The translations under genes were made by a program, and so were the position numbers. A stretch of DNA of 64,000 nucleotides from JAADHG01 sp964418645 (GTDB taxonomy: Bacteria; Bacteroidota; Bacteroidia; Flavobacteriales; Flavobacteriaceae). Location: positions 35,577 through 99,576 of the forward strand of contig CAYQME010000002.1 in the NCBI GenBank assembly GCA_964418645.1, in the 5' to 3' direction. Positions 35,717 through 44,533 of the stretch are shown piece by piece. Position 1 is the stretch's first letter, and every line of letters starts with the position of its first letter. Under the pieces are notes generated by a model. It ran no database searches. It was not told the origin of the DNA and saw nothing but the letters and a program-made list of their open reading frames with translations.

Positions 35717-36406
35717 ATGAAACATTATCATAATCAAAACGATGCTCATTCAAGAGCAATATATAAAGTAAAGAGAATTAAACGATTTTATAATCATTTG
35801 GCAGCTTATATAATAGTTAACACCTTGTTTATAGTTCTAAAAATTGTTAGAAATTTTGATAATGGAGATAATTTTTTTGATATGATTCTTAATTTTAATT
35901 TTGGTAACCTATGGTTTATATGGGGAATTGGATTAGCGTTTCATGCATTTGCTGTATTTGGAACGGACTACTTTTTTGGTAAAAACTGGGAAGAGAATAA
36001 AATCAATGAGCTAATGAAAGAAGAGGAAGACAATATAAATTCTAATAGCAATAGTATGGAAAATTATAAAAATATAAGTGAGAATAGTAATAATGCTCAA
36101 GCCAATTTCAATAAAGAAGAAGCCTATTTAAGAGCTAAAAAGAAATTTGATAAACTGAAAGGGTTTTATTGGCATCTAGCAGCTTACATTGTTGTAAACA
36201 TTTTTTTAATAGTTATGGTTACCACACATTTGGATGAAGGTGAATCCTTCTGGCAATTTGAAACTTTTGCAACCCCAATTTTTTGGGGAATAGGACTCGC
36301 TTTTCATGCGATGGGAGTTTTTGGACCAGACTTATTATTTGGAAAAAATTGGAAAAAAAGGAAAATTGATGACTATATGAATAAGGATAAAAGACATTGG
36401 GAATGA
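35717..36406 (+). CDS. Double 2TM-domain membrane protein
   Basis: The 229-residue protein contains two copies of the 2TM domain (about 10-110 and 133-229). Each has a leading RxxKxxKxFYxHLAAY, two membrane helices, WGIGLAFHAxxVFG, and a closing GKNWxxxKIxxxM; an Asn/Ser-rich linker separates them. It shares this domain with the tail of the histidine kinase upstream, and its stop overlaps the LytTR start. A membrane adaptor for the kinase is the obvious inference, but no function is established. Confidence 0.83.
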   Translation: MKHYHNQNDAHSRAIYKVKRIKRFYNHLAAYIIVNTLFIVLKIVRNFDNGDNFFDMILNFNFGNLWFIWGIGLAFHAFAVFGTDYFFGKNWEENKINELMKEEEDNINSNSNSMENYKNISENSNNAQANFNKEEAYLRAKKKFDKLKGFYWHLAAYIVVNIFLIVMVTTHLDEGESFWQFETFATPIFWGIGLAFHAMGVFGPDLLFGKNWKKRKIDDYMNKDKRHWE

Positions 36407-37158
36407 ATGTAATTATTATAGAAGACGAAAAGCCTTCAGCAAGAAGACTTCAGCGAATGTTAAATGAATTACATGTTGAAACTGAAATAATGTTACATTC
36501 AGTTGAAGAATCTATAAATTGGTTTCAGAATAATGAGCATCCAGATTTAATTTTTCTAGATATTCAGTTAAGTGATGGATTATCATTCGAAATATTTGAA
36601 GCTATAGATATTAAATCAGCAATAATTTTCACAACAGCTTATGATGAATATGCCTTGCAAGCATTTAAATTAAATAGTATTGATTATTTATTAAAGCCTA
36701 TAGATGATGAAGAATTAGAAGAAGCGGTTAACAAATACAAAGATCGTACAGCAGAAAAAAAATCAGTTACATTAGATTTTAATGATATTAAAAAACTACT
36801 TGTTAATCCAATAGATCGAGAGTATAAAAAACGTTTCTCTATAAAAGTAGGGCAGCATCTTAAACTGATTAATATTGAAGATATTGAGTGTTTTTATAGC
36901 GAAAATAAAGGGACATATCTTTATACAAATGAAAGTCGAAACTATTTATTAGATACCACATTAGATAAACTTGAGAATGAATTAGAACCGCAAACATTTT
37001 TTAGAATTAACCGAAAATTCTTTGTAAACATTAATGCTATAAAAGATATGGTAAGCTATACCAACTCACGCTTACAAATAAAACTCATAACATATAACGA
37101 GCAAAAGGTTATTGTAGCACGAGAACGTGTAAAGGATTTTAAAGCCTGGTTAGACTAA
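36403..37158 (+). CDS. LytTR-family response regulator
   Basis: The 251-residue protein has a receiver domain (1-120) with phosphoacceptor D53 in LIFLDIQLSDG and conserved TTAYDEYALQAFKLNSIDYLLKPI. The C-terminal LytTR DNA-binding domain (about 145-250) has NIEDIECFYSENKGTYLYT and ETFFRINRKFFVNINAI-like segments. The ATG at 36403 overlaps the preceding stop (ATGA). It is the output of the TPR - LytS-2TM - 2TM operon; the target promoters are unknown. Confidence 0.92.
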   Translation: MNVIIIEDEKPSARRLQRMLNELHVETEIMLHSVEESINWFQNNEHPDLIFLDIQLSDGLSFEIFEAIDIKSAIIFTTAYDEYALQAFKLNSIDYLLKPIDDEELEEAVNKYKDRTAEKKSVTLDFNDIKKLLVNPIDREYKKRFSIKVGQHLKLINIEDIECFYSENKGTYLYTNESRNYLLDTTLDKLENELEPQTFFRINRKFFVNINAIKDMVSYTNSRLQIKLITYNEQKVIVARERVKDFKAWLD

Positions 37159-37159
37159 G

Positions 37160-38077
37160 TTACTGATTAAAATAGCTTGTTTTGTATTCAAGGCCAATTT
37201 TTTGTGTCATCAGTAATACTTCTGGTTTATCTTTTCTTAAACCAACTTGCCAGTTATTATAAATTTCCCAATCATCATTTGTATAAATAGGTTTGCCATA
37301 TTGAGCTATTAAAGCTTTATTAATACGATCTTCTTCTCCTTTTGCTGTTAATATCCAAACGACATTGAGTTTATTATCCCCAAACCGAGCTTCTACTTTT
37401 CTTGGAAACCCAAGATATTCTACACCAAAACAGTTTATTTGTAATTGTGCATTAGGATCGGAACCATCCAGTTCTTCAGTATTAGTAAAACTACTATTGG
37501 ATTCAAACAATGGTTTAAGTTCTTCTATAGATGCTCCCATTTTAAGAAATGAAGGAATTTTGTCAGATGAATTTGTAACAGCCTTTATTTTATAATCTGA
37601 ATTTAAATAAGGGTTTTCCCAAGTAAATAAGTTAGTATGCATCGCCTTCTGATTTAAAATCCAAGCAATGTCTTTTTTCTTGTTTAAAAACAACTTGTCT
37701 TTAAAATAAACGTCATAATCCATATAAGTTCTAGCTGTATCTTTACGTTTACTCGCAAATACGTTATAAGTATTTCCTCTTGCTTCAATATAACTCAATT
37801 TATCATCTGCGAAAGTAAAAACAGCTCTTTTAATTGTTCCATTTTTGGTTTTTATATTGGTACAAATAATGTGTTCTTCGGTGGATTTAGCTAATGGGAA
37901 ACTTGGATTTTCTACCGAAATGATATTTGTCACTTCTGCTATATCACTTAACTTTTGCTTTACTATTTCTATTGATTCCTCTAGTTTAACACCATTAAAC
38001 GTATTTTCTATTTGAGCAAAAATAAAGATTGGAAGAATAAAAAATGTTAGAGCAGTAAATTTTTGATTTAATTTCAT
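37160..38077 (-). CDS. Exported hypothetical protein
   Basis: The 305-residue protein has a signal peptide (MKLNQKFTALTFFILPIFIFAQ) and a mainly beta/alpha mature part (GVKLEESIEIVKQKLSDIAEV, IEARGNTYNVFASKR, MGASIEELKPLFESN). The arrangement may be two related halves, since GVKLEESI and GASIEELK occupy similar positions. The start is the ATG at 38077. It converges with the LytTR gene with just 1 bp between stops. The family is not recognised. Confidence 0.7.
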   Translation of the reverse strand: MKLNQKFTALTFFILPIFIFAQIENTFNGVKLEESIEIVKQKLSDIAEVTNIISVENPSFPLAKSTEEHIICTNIKTKNGTIKRAVFTFADDKLSYIEARGNTYNVFASKRKDTARTYMDYDVYFKDKLFLNKKKDIAWILNQKAMHTNLFTWENPYLNSDYKIKAVTNSSDKIPSFLKMGASIEELKPLFESNSSFTNTEELDGSDPNAQLQINCFGVEYLGFPRKVEARFGDNKLNVVWILTAKGEEDRINKALIAQYGKPIYTNDDWEIYNNWQVGLRKDKPEVLLMTQKIGLEYKTSYFNQ

Positions 38078-38136
38078 AGCTATTTTAGGTTGATTGATCT
38101 TTTTTATAAGATTCAATTTTAAGTAGAATGTTACAG

Positions 38137-39594
38137 TTAGGAAATTAAATATTCTTTTCCTATACTTAAAACATGCTCTATCAAAACATCAAAATCTTCA
38201 CTAGTAACACGATGGCTAGAAATAGCACAACGAATGCAATATATATTATTCAGCGTCGTATAACCTGGTATGGCAATACCGCGTTCTTCAATTAGTAATT
38301 TAATTTCTTTGTTCAATTCGTTCAAAGCGTTTAAATCCAATCCTCCAGGATTATATCTAAAACACACAATATCTAAACCAATAGGAGCAATGAGTTCTAA
38401 ATTATCATGCTGATTTACGAGTTGCCCTAAATAATTTGCCTGCTCTACATTTCTTGAAATCATTCTGCCAAATCGTTCACTACCATGTTCCTTAAGCGAC
38501 ATCCAAACTTTTAATGCTCTAAAACGTCTGGAAAGTTGTAATCCATATTCACTAAACCAATCGTCTCCTGAAGCTAATCCTCTCGTGTTTTTAGCCAAAT
38601 ATTCTGGGATTAATGAAAACGTGTTTCTGTGTTCAACACTATCTTTTATCATTACACAACCTACTTCGAAAGGCATATGTAACCATTTGTGCAAATCTAG
38701 AGCTACAGAATCGGCACGTTCAATGCCTTTAAGTTGGGGTTTAACTTTATGTGATAACATGGCAATAGCACCAATAGCGCCATCTACATGAAACCAAAGG
38801 TTTTCTTCTTTACAGATATCGGCAATAGCATTTAAATTGTCTATGGCTCCGGTATTAACAGTTCCTGAAGTTCCAATAATACAAATAGGTTGTAAACCAT
38901 TTGCTTTATCTTTAGCTATTTGATTTTTTAAAGCCTTAATGTTTATCGAATAATCATCATTGACAGCAATTTTTTTAAGTCCTTTGGTTCCTAATCCTAA
39001 AAGTTCTATGGCTTTAGTATTGCAGCTATGAATTTCGGTAGAAGCATAAAACACCAAATTGTTTTCTTTTAATCCTTCAGCACGAATATCATAACCTGCT
39101 TTTACATTTCGAGCCACTGCTAATGCTGCATAATTTGCCATGGACCCGCCACTTACTAAAAGGCCGCTTGCCGATTTAGGGAACTCTATAATCTCCTTAA
39201 TCCATCGCATAACCTGTTCTTCAATTTTATGTGCCGCATGATTACCGCCTCCTAAATTTGGATTGAGTATGGATGCCCAAAAATCGCCCATAACGCCCGA
39301 AATGGTTCCACTGCCCATATACCAAGCCCAAAACCGCGGATGAATATTTCCCATGGGATAAGGCAATACAGTTTCCTGAAGTTCTTTATAAACAGCCTCA
39401 GCATTACTAGGTTGTTGTGGTAAAGGCGTTTTAAAAGTATTTAAAACATGCTGTGGCATTTCTTGCCAAATTTTACGTTCTCTGACATTTTTTGTATAGT
39501 CAAAAGCGTCATCAACCATTTGATGCATTAAAGCTTTAGATTGTTCCCAATCCTGAGGATCTAGGGTTTTAAAGGTGTTAGATTGTTCACTCAT
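38137..39594 (-). CDS. PLP-dependent group II decarboxylase (aromatic amino acid type)
   Basis: The 485-residue protein has the fold-type I pattern of DOPA/tryptophan decarboxylases: NIHPRFWAWYMGSGTISGVMGD at the substrate pocket, GLLVSGGSMANYAAL, HVDGAIGAIA with the PLP-contacting Asp, and the PLP Lys at K303 in ALDLHKWLHMPFEVGC. The product would be an aromatic amine. The amino acid used cannot be told. Two small genes follow in the same direction upstream in the map (DUF1456, LETM1-related). Confidence 0.88.
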   Translation of the reverse strand: MSEQSNTFKTLDPQDWEQSKALMHQMVDDAFDYTKNVRERKIWQEMPQHVLNTFKTPLPQQPSNAEAVYKELQETVLPYPMGNIHPRFWAWYMGSGTISGVMGDFWASILNPNLGGGNHAAHKIEEQVMRWIKEIIEFPKSASGLLVSGGSMANYAALAVARNVKAGYDIRAEGLKENNLVFYASTEIHSCNTKAIELLGLGTKGLKKIAVNDDYSINIKALKNQIAKDKANGLQPICIIGTSGTVNTGAIDNLNAIADICKEENLWFHVDGAIGAIAMLSHKVKPQLKGIERADSVALDLHKWLHMPFEVGCVMIKDSVEHRNTFSLIPEYLAKNTRGLASGDDWFSEYGLQLSRRFRALKVWMSLKEHGSERFGRMISRNVEQANYLGQLVNQHDNLELIAPIGLDIVCFRYNPGGLDLNALNELNKEIKLLIEERGIAIPGYTTLNNIYCIRCAISSHRVTSEDFDVLIEHVLSIGKEYLIS

Positions 39595-39605
39595 ACCATA
39601 AAATA

Positions 39606-39857
39606 CTAAGATGCTTTATTGGTCTTTTTTGGAGGCATAGGACCACGTAAATGAATAATAAGACCATCAAGGAAATTACGTAAAAATTGATCGCCACATT
39701 CCATGTATTTGGGATGGTTTTCATTTCTAAAAATAGCACCGATTTCGCTTTTAGAAACTCTAAAATCTTTTAAAGCGCAAATTTTTACAATATCATCATC
39801 GCGTAGTTTGTGAGCTACTCGTAATTTTTTAAAAATATCGTTGTTTGTTAATGCCAT
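39606..39857 (-). CDS. DUF1456 (YehS-like) protein, single repeat
   Basis: The 83-residue protein carries one DUF1456 unit: LTNNDIFKKLRVAHKLRDDDIVKI, VSKSEIGAIFR, and YMECGDQFLRNFLDGLIIHLRG. The E. coli family member YehS has two such units in about 156 residues, so this form is half length. It lies 11 bp upstream of the decarboxylase gene. Function is unknown. Confidence 0.83.
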   Translation of the reverse strand: MALTNNDIFKKLRVAHKLRDDDIVKICALKDFRVSKSEIGAIFRNENHPKYMECGDQFLRNFLDGLIIHLRGPMPPKKTNKAS

Positions 39858-39875
39858 AATGTAAAGGTAATGGTT

Positions 39876-41054
39876 TTAGTTATCATCTTCAATCCTATTA
39901 TCATCAAAAGACGACGGTAATAATTTAGGTATAAATTTAACAAATAGCGGCAGGAGTAAAGCACCTCCTGGCAATATAAAAATTGCTAAACTTGGTATGG
40001 ATTTAAAAATGTCAAATAATTGTTCTTGTACTTTTTTTTGTTCGTCGTTGTTTAAATCTCTAACTGTAGATTGTGAAAGTAAAACCATAAGATCTTTGCT
40101 TTGAATCAACTCTTTTTTTAAACGCTTACCGTTTCTATTAATAAGTTTGCTTACTAGTTTACTAGAATTGTCGTAAAATGTTTTTATAATATTTTTTGAA
40201 CTTAATAAGGCAATATTGTCTTTGTTGGTCGTGTAAAAGGAGTTCACTGCTTCTATAGATTGTGTAACTAAGTCGTGCTCCAACTTTGAATCTTTACCTA
40301 ATTGATATAAAAATTGTTGCTCATCTTTATCAATAATTTTATCTCCCCAAGTAGCCATACATGCAATATCCAAAATATATTGTTTTTCAAAATAAACGTT
40401 TAAAAACGCTATGGCTTGTATATAGCTTATCTGTGCATTATTTTGGTAGCGTCTGGAAGAAATAAACAGTTTAATTAAGCTCTCATCGTATTCGGTTTTT
40501 ATAACTTTTGATTGTAGTACATCTAAAGAAATAACTTCAATGGCAGCCTCTAAGTTTTTAATATAATTACTTGAAATATGTTGCGTTTTCAGGTATTGGT
40601 TATATGCCAAAACATCCATAAATAGCAAAGCGTTAATGACAAAATAGTTGAAGTTTTTTGTAATTATGTTATCATTAATCTGTATGCGTTTATGTATTAT
40701 TTTTTCTAATTGTAATCGCGATTTTTTTCCTCCCAGAAGTCCTTGAAAGATAGATGTTTTATGAGCATCTATTTCGGTATAAAAATCAATAATGCTTTCA
40801 ATGAGGTCTCTTTTAGAATGTGTATTATGATGAATATATTTAAGGGCTAAGAAGAGATTTACTTTGCAAATTTCTTCGTCGGAAAGATCTGTTTTTTTTA
40901 TACTAGTACTAATACTTTTAATATTATGGCCATAAATAAATCCACTACATCTAAGCGCAACATAAAATTGTTCTTTTGAAAAGTTTAAAAAAGAATTCTC
41001 TTTAGATATTACTTGTTGTAATTTTTTAATCCAACCAGTAGCAGATGGGTTCAT
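39876..41054 (-). CDS. LETM1-related biofilm-associated protein
   Basis: The 392-residue protein is mostly helical. It ends with a membrane-proximal segment (SIPSLAIFILPGGALLLPLFVKFIPKLLPSSF, about 348-380) that matches the LETM1-like tail of a flavobacterial family annotated this way. The middle part (about 210-300) has a TerB-like helical look (ACMATWGDKIIDKDEQQFLYQL). The biochemical role is unknown; LETM1 itself is a mitochondrial cation exchanger. Its stop is 18 bp before the DUF1456 gene, so they form a unit with the decarboxylase. Confidence 0.82.
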   Translation of the reverse strand: MNPSATGWIKKLQQVISKENSFLNFSKEQFYVALRCSGFIYGHNIKSISTSIKKTDLSDEEICKVNLFLALKYIHHNTHSKRDLIESIIDFYTEIDAHKTSIFQGLLGGKKSRLQLEKIIHKRIQINDNIITKNFNYFVINALLFMDVLAYNQYLKTQHISSNYIKNLEAAIEVISLDVLQSKVIKTEYDESLIKLFISSRRYQNNAQISYIQAIAFLNVYFEKQYILDIACMATWGDKIIDKDEQQFLYQLGKDSKLEHDLVTQSIEAVNSFYTTNKDNIALLSSKNIIKTFYDNSSKLVSKLINRNGKRLKKELIQSKDLMVLLSQSTVRDLNNDEQKKVQEQLFDIFKSIPSLAIFILPGGALLLPLFVKFIPKLLPSSFDDNRIEDDN

Positions 41055-41084
41055 TATAATATTGGTTTTTCTAAAGCTTAAAAA

Positions 41085-41113
41085 TAAAAAAAGCTGCTCG
41101 TAAAAGCAGCTTA
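41085..41113 (-). terminator. Terminator after sodC
   Basis: AAGCTGCT (41091-41098) pairs with AGCAGCTT (41105-41112), and on the minus strand the stem is followed by a T run (41090 downward). Confidence 0.8.
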
Positions 41114-41133
41114 TTAGTACTTTATGTTAAGTT

Positions 41134-41733
41134 TTATTCAATAACTCCACCACAGCTTACTCGAGTGCCTGCAGCACCACTTGGTTGTGAAGTATAATCA
41201 TCAGTACCTTGATGTACAATAACAGCTTTTCCTAAAATATCTTTCTTTTCATCCCCGCAGCCTATACACCATTTATTAGTTTCGAAAGTAACGGTAGCAT
41301 TACCAGATGCATCGGCTTCAAAATTACCTATATCACCTAAATGAAAACCTTCTGAAGCACCCCATTTGCCATGAGGCTGTGCTGTTGGATTCCAATGACC
41401 TCCAGAAGATTTTCCATCGTCAGAAGAACAGTCGGCTTTTTGATGTAAATGAAAAGCATGAGTACCTTCGCTTAACCCGCTTAAAGTTGCTATCATTGTT
41501 ACAATACTGCCTTCTTGTTCAAAAATTGCATTTCCGGTAACAGAACTGCCACTTTTGGAATCTAAAACTACCCAAACTTTCTTTCCATCATTGGTACTTG
41601 GGTCTACAATCTTCTTTGTTTCTGGGCTTTCTACTTTTGTTTCTGAGTTAGAATCTGATTCTTTTTTTTCTTTTTTACAAGCTAAAGCAAAAACCAATGT
41701 AAATGCTAGAGCAAAAATGGAAGTTTTTTTCAT
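41134..41733 (-). CDS. sodC: Cu-Zn superoxide dismutase, lipoprotein
   Basis: The 199-residue protein has a lipoprotein signal (MKKTSIFALAFTLVFALACKK) and an acidic linker. The SodC domain follows (about 50-199), with copper ligands in HAFHLHQKADC and zinc/copper ligands in SGGHWNP, GASEGFHLGDIG, and AVIVHQGTDDY. Two cysteines form the usual disulfide (ADC and VSCGG); an extra pair (WCIGCG) is also present. It removes superoxide outside the cytoplasm. Confidence 0.92.
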   Translation of the reverse strand: MKKTSIFALAFTLVFALACKKEKKESDSNSETKVESPETKKIVDPSTNDGKKVWVVLDSKSGSSVTGNAIFEQEGSIVTMIATLSGLSEGTHAFHLHQKADCSSDDGKSSGGHWNPTAQPHGKWGASEGFHLGDIGNFEADASGNATVTFETNKWCIGCGDEKKDILGKAVIVHQGTDDYTSQPSGAAGTRVSCGGVIE

Positions 41734-41797
41734 GATTTATATAAATAATTATAATTTGAGATTAAATTTAAGTCAATATTTAGCGAATTGCAAATTT

Positions 41798-43015
41798 CTA
41801 TGACCTAATTAAATTTGTTATGATTTGAGTTTTACTAAGCAATGTTTTATGTACAGGACATTTATCGGCAATTTGTAAAATGCGCTTTATTTGTGTGTCG
41901 TCAAGGGTACTGTCTAATTTTATTTCTCTATTAAACGTATCTATTTTAGCTGAGTTTTCGTCACAATGGTTGCAGTCTTCAGCATGATTTTTTCCATAGT
42001 CGGTATGCACTTCAATGTTTTCAATATGCCAGCCTTTGCGTTTGGCATACATTTGAATGGTCATTGCAGTGCAAGCCGATAATCCGGCTGAAACCAATTC
42101 ATATGGCGAAGGACCAAAATCGTTGCCGCCATAGTCTAAAGGCTCATCAGCTAGCATATAATGATTTCCAACTTTTAATTGGGTGGTATAACTATCGTCA
42201 CTATCTAAACTGGCTACAACTTGTAGATTAGTTTTTAGTTGCTTTTCTTCAACACTATTTACATAACGTTTTGCCCAACCTGAAATGACGTTGCCTACAT
42301 AAATAGAATCTATTTTATTTGATAATAAATGATCGGCACCATTAAGGGATATAAAACTTTTTGGATGATGTGCTAACTTATAAATATCTTCTGCATTTTT
42401 AATGGATACAATAGTGTCTTGTGGCGAATGCATAACCAATAAAGCTTTGCGTAAATTTTTTGCTATTTTAGGAAGTGATTTAGCTTTTAAATCGTCTAAA
42501 AACTGTTTTTTAATTGTAATATCACGACCACTTAAATTTACAATGGCTTTGCCGTTAGCTTCTATTTCTGAAACACTAGTTTGCAAAATACGTTGTACAT
42601 GTTTTGGATTTGACGGAGCAGCAACAGTTGCAATGGCTTTTATGGAACTAATCTTTGTTGCAGCAAAAATAGCAGCAGCCCCACCAAGAGAATGACCAAC
42701 GATAAGCGTTGGAGATTTGTAATTTGTTTCTAAGAAATGGGCTGCACTAATTAAATCTTCAACATTCCCAGAGAAATTAGTATCTGAAAAATCACCATCA
42801 CTTTCGCCTAAACCTGTAAAATCAAAACGTAGAACTCCAAAACCATTTGAGCTTAAAGCACGACTTATATTTTTAACGGCTGATAGATTTTTATTACACG
42901 TAAAGCAGTGTGCAAAAATCACAAAATTATGTGGCTTTTGATTTGGAGGAAGCTCTAATCGACCCAGTAATTGTTGCCCTTCATTATTTAAAAACGTTAT
43001 TTTTTTAGTACTCAT
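41798..43015 (-). CDS. Bifunctional alpha/beta hydrolase / OsmC fusion
   Basis: The 405-residue protein has an alpha/beta hydrolase domain (1-255) with the nucleophile in GHSLGGAA and an HPKSFISLNGADHLL segment holding the catalytic His. An OsmC domain (about 265-405) follows, with the peroxidatic Cys in SAGLSACTAMTIQMYA and the second Cys in ADKCPVHKTL. OsmC reduces organic peroxides by thiols. The fusion is a known arrangement in Bacteroidota and would pair ester hydrolysis with peroxide reduction. It is divergent from hemN. Confidence 0.9.
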   Translation of the reverse strand: MSTKKITFLNNEGQQLLGRLELPPNQKPHNFVIFAHCFTCNKNLSAVKNISRALSSNGFGVLRFDFTGLGESDGDFSDTNFSGNVEDLISAAHFLETNYKSPTLIVGHSLGGAAAIFAATKISSIKAIATVAAPSNPKHVQRILQTSVSEIEANGKAIVNLSGRDITIKKQFLDDLKAKSLPKIAKNLRKALLVMHSPQDTIVSIKNAEDIYKLAHHPKSFISLNGADHLLSNKIDSIYVGNVISGWAKRYVNSVEEKQLKTNLQVVASLDSDDSYTTQLKVGNHYMLADEPLDYGGNDFGPSPYELVSAGLSACTAMTIQMYAKRKGWHIENIEVHTDYGKNHAEDCNHCDENSAKIDTFNREIKLDSTLDDTQIKRILQIADKCPVHKTLLSKTQIITNLIRS

Positions 43016-43077
43016 GAGGTAAATGTTTGATGATTATGTCGAAAATAATCAATATTACTTTCTGTTTAAGTATTGAA

Positions 43078-43091
43078 ATGATAATTGTCAT
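43078..43091 (+). promoter_or_regulatory. Fnr-like palindrome upstream of hemN
   Basis: ATGATAATTGTCAT has the core TGAT-N4-GTCA. Its centre is 29.5 nt before the first T of a perfect -7 box TACTTTTG (43114-43121), the same distance as at the ccoS promoter. The site would be near -41.5, as for a class II activator. Confidence 0.6.
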
Positions 43092-43113
43092 ATTATATAT
43101 GGCTTTTTCCTAT

Positions 43114-43121
43114 TACTTTTG
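43114..43121 (+). promoter_or_regulatory. -7 box of hemN promoter
   Basis: TACTTTTG matches TAnnTTTG and ends 17 nt before the hemN ATG. No TTG -33 element is seen at the usual spacing, consistent with an activator-dependent promoter. Confidence 0.55.
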
Positions 43122-43138
43122 ACTAATAATTGTTAGGT

Positions 43139-44503
43139 ATGAATAATTTATTGGTTAAAAAATATAATGTTGCTGGTCCTAGGTATACGAGTTATCCAAC
43201 GGTACCGTATTGGAACAACGACACGTTTTCGTTAGAAAATTGGAAAACTTCACTGATTAGATCATTTAATGAATCTAATGATAGTGAAGGGATAAGTATT
43301 TATATTCATTTACCATTTTGCGAGAGTTTATGTACGTTTTGTGGATGTAATAAAAGTATCACCAAAAGACATGAAGTTGAATCTCCATATATAAGTGCTG
43401 TTTTAAAAGAATGGGATTTATATTGTGATCTATTAGGCACAAAGCCTAAGATTAAAGAACTTCATCTTGGAGGAGGTACACCTACCTTTTTTAGTCCAGA
43501 GAACCTTAATTTTTTGATTAATAGCATATTAAGCAAAGGAACTCTCGCAGATGGTTATGAATTTAGTTTTGAAGGACACCCAAATAATACCACAAGAGCA
43601 CATTTACAAGCACTTTACGATGTTGGTTTTAGGCGCGTTAGTTTTGGCGTACAAGATTATAATGAAACTGTACAAAAAGCAATACATCGCATACAACCCT
43701 TCGGAAATGTAAAGCGTGCTACAGAGCTTGCTCGTGAAATAGGGTATACCTCAGTAGGGCATGACATTATTTTTGGACTACCTTATCAAACATTAGAACA
43801 TGTAAAGCATACCATCTTAAAAACTAAGGAATTATTACCAGACCGTTTAGCCTTTTATAGTTATGCACATGTACCTTGGATTAAAGGCAATGGGCAACGC
43901 GGATTTAATGAGGCTAATTTACCAACAGCAGAATTAAAACGGCAACAATATGAAACGGGAAAAGCCTTGTTAAGCGAGGTTGGTTATAATGAGATTGGAA
44001 TGGATCATTTTGCATTGCCAACAGATTCCTTATATCAATCTATGCTCCAAGGAACTTTGCATAGAAATTTTATGGGATATACTGCTAATAAAACTCAAGT
44101 TATGATTGGTTTAGGAGTGTCTTCAATTAGCGATAGCTGGTATGGCTTTGCTCAAAATGTAAAGCAAATAGGCGATTATTATAATTTAATAAACAACAAT
44201 GAAATACCAGTTTACAGAGGACATACTTTAAATAAAGAAGATCTTATAATTAGAAAACATATTCTTAATTTAATGTGTCAATTTAAAACATCTTGGAAAA
44301 AAGAGTATCTTTATTTTACACAACTCCCCGAGGTTTTAGAAAAACTTAAGGAGATGGAAGCGGATGGACTTTTAAATATTACAACTAACACAATAACTGT
44401 AACAAAAAAAGGGTATCCGTTTGTTAGAAATATTTGCATGGCTTTTGATTTGTTATTACAACGCAAACAGCCAGAAACGCAGCTATTTTCTATGACCATA
44501 TAA
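43139..44503 (+). CDS. hemN: Oxygen-independent coproporphyrinogen III oxidase
   Basis: The 454-residue radical-SAM enzyme converts coproporphyrinogen III to protoporphyrinogen IX without oxygen. The [4Fe-4S] cluster motif is C61-x3-C65-x2-C68 (CESLCTFC), followed by HLGGGTPTF and SFEGHPNNT and the late NYLIN-like C-terminal region. The start is the ATG at 43139. Low-oxygen heme supply is needed for cbb3 oxidase, and both operons share the same upstream palindrome. The universal stress gene follows 30 bp on. Confidence 0.95.
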   Translation: MNNLLVKKYNVAGPRYTSYPTVPYWNNDTFSLENWKTSLIRSFNESNDSEGISIYIHLPFCESLCTFCGCNKSITKRHEVESPYISAVLKEWDLYCDLLGTKPKIKELHLGGGTPTFFSPENLNFLINSILSKGTLADGYEFSFEGHPNNTTRAHLQALYDVGFRRVSFGVQDYNETVQKAIHRIQPFGNVKRATELAREIGYTSVGHDIIFGLPYQTLEHVKHTILKTKELLPDRLAFYSYAHVPWIKGNGQRGFNEANLPTAELKRQQYETGKALLSEVGYNEIGMDHFALPTDSLYQSMLQGTLHRNFMGYTANKTQVMIGLGVSSISDSWYGFAQNVKQIGDYYNLINNNEIPVYRGHTLNKEDLIIRKHILNLMCQFKTSWKKEYLYFTQLPEVLEKLKEMEADGLLNITTNTITVTKKGYPFVRNICMAFDLLLQRKQPETQLFSMTI

Positions 44504-44533
44504 TGTAAACACTAAAATTAAGATAAGATACTG

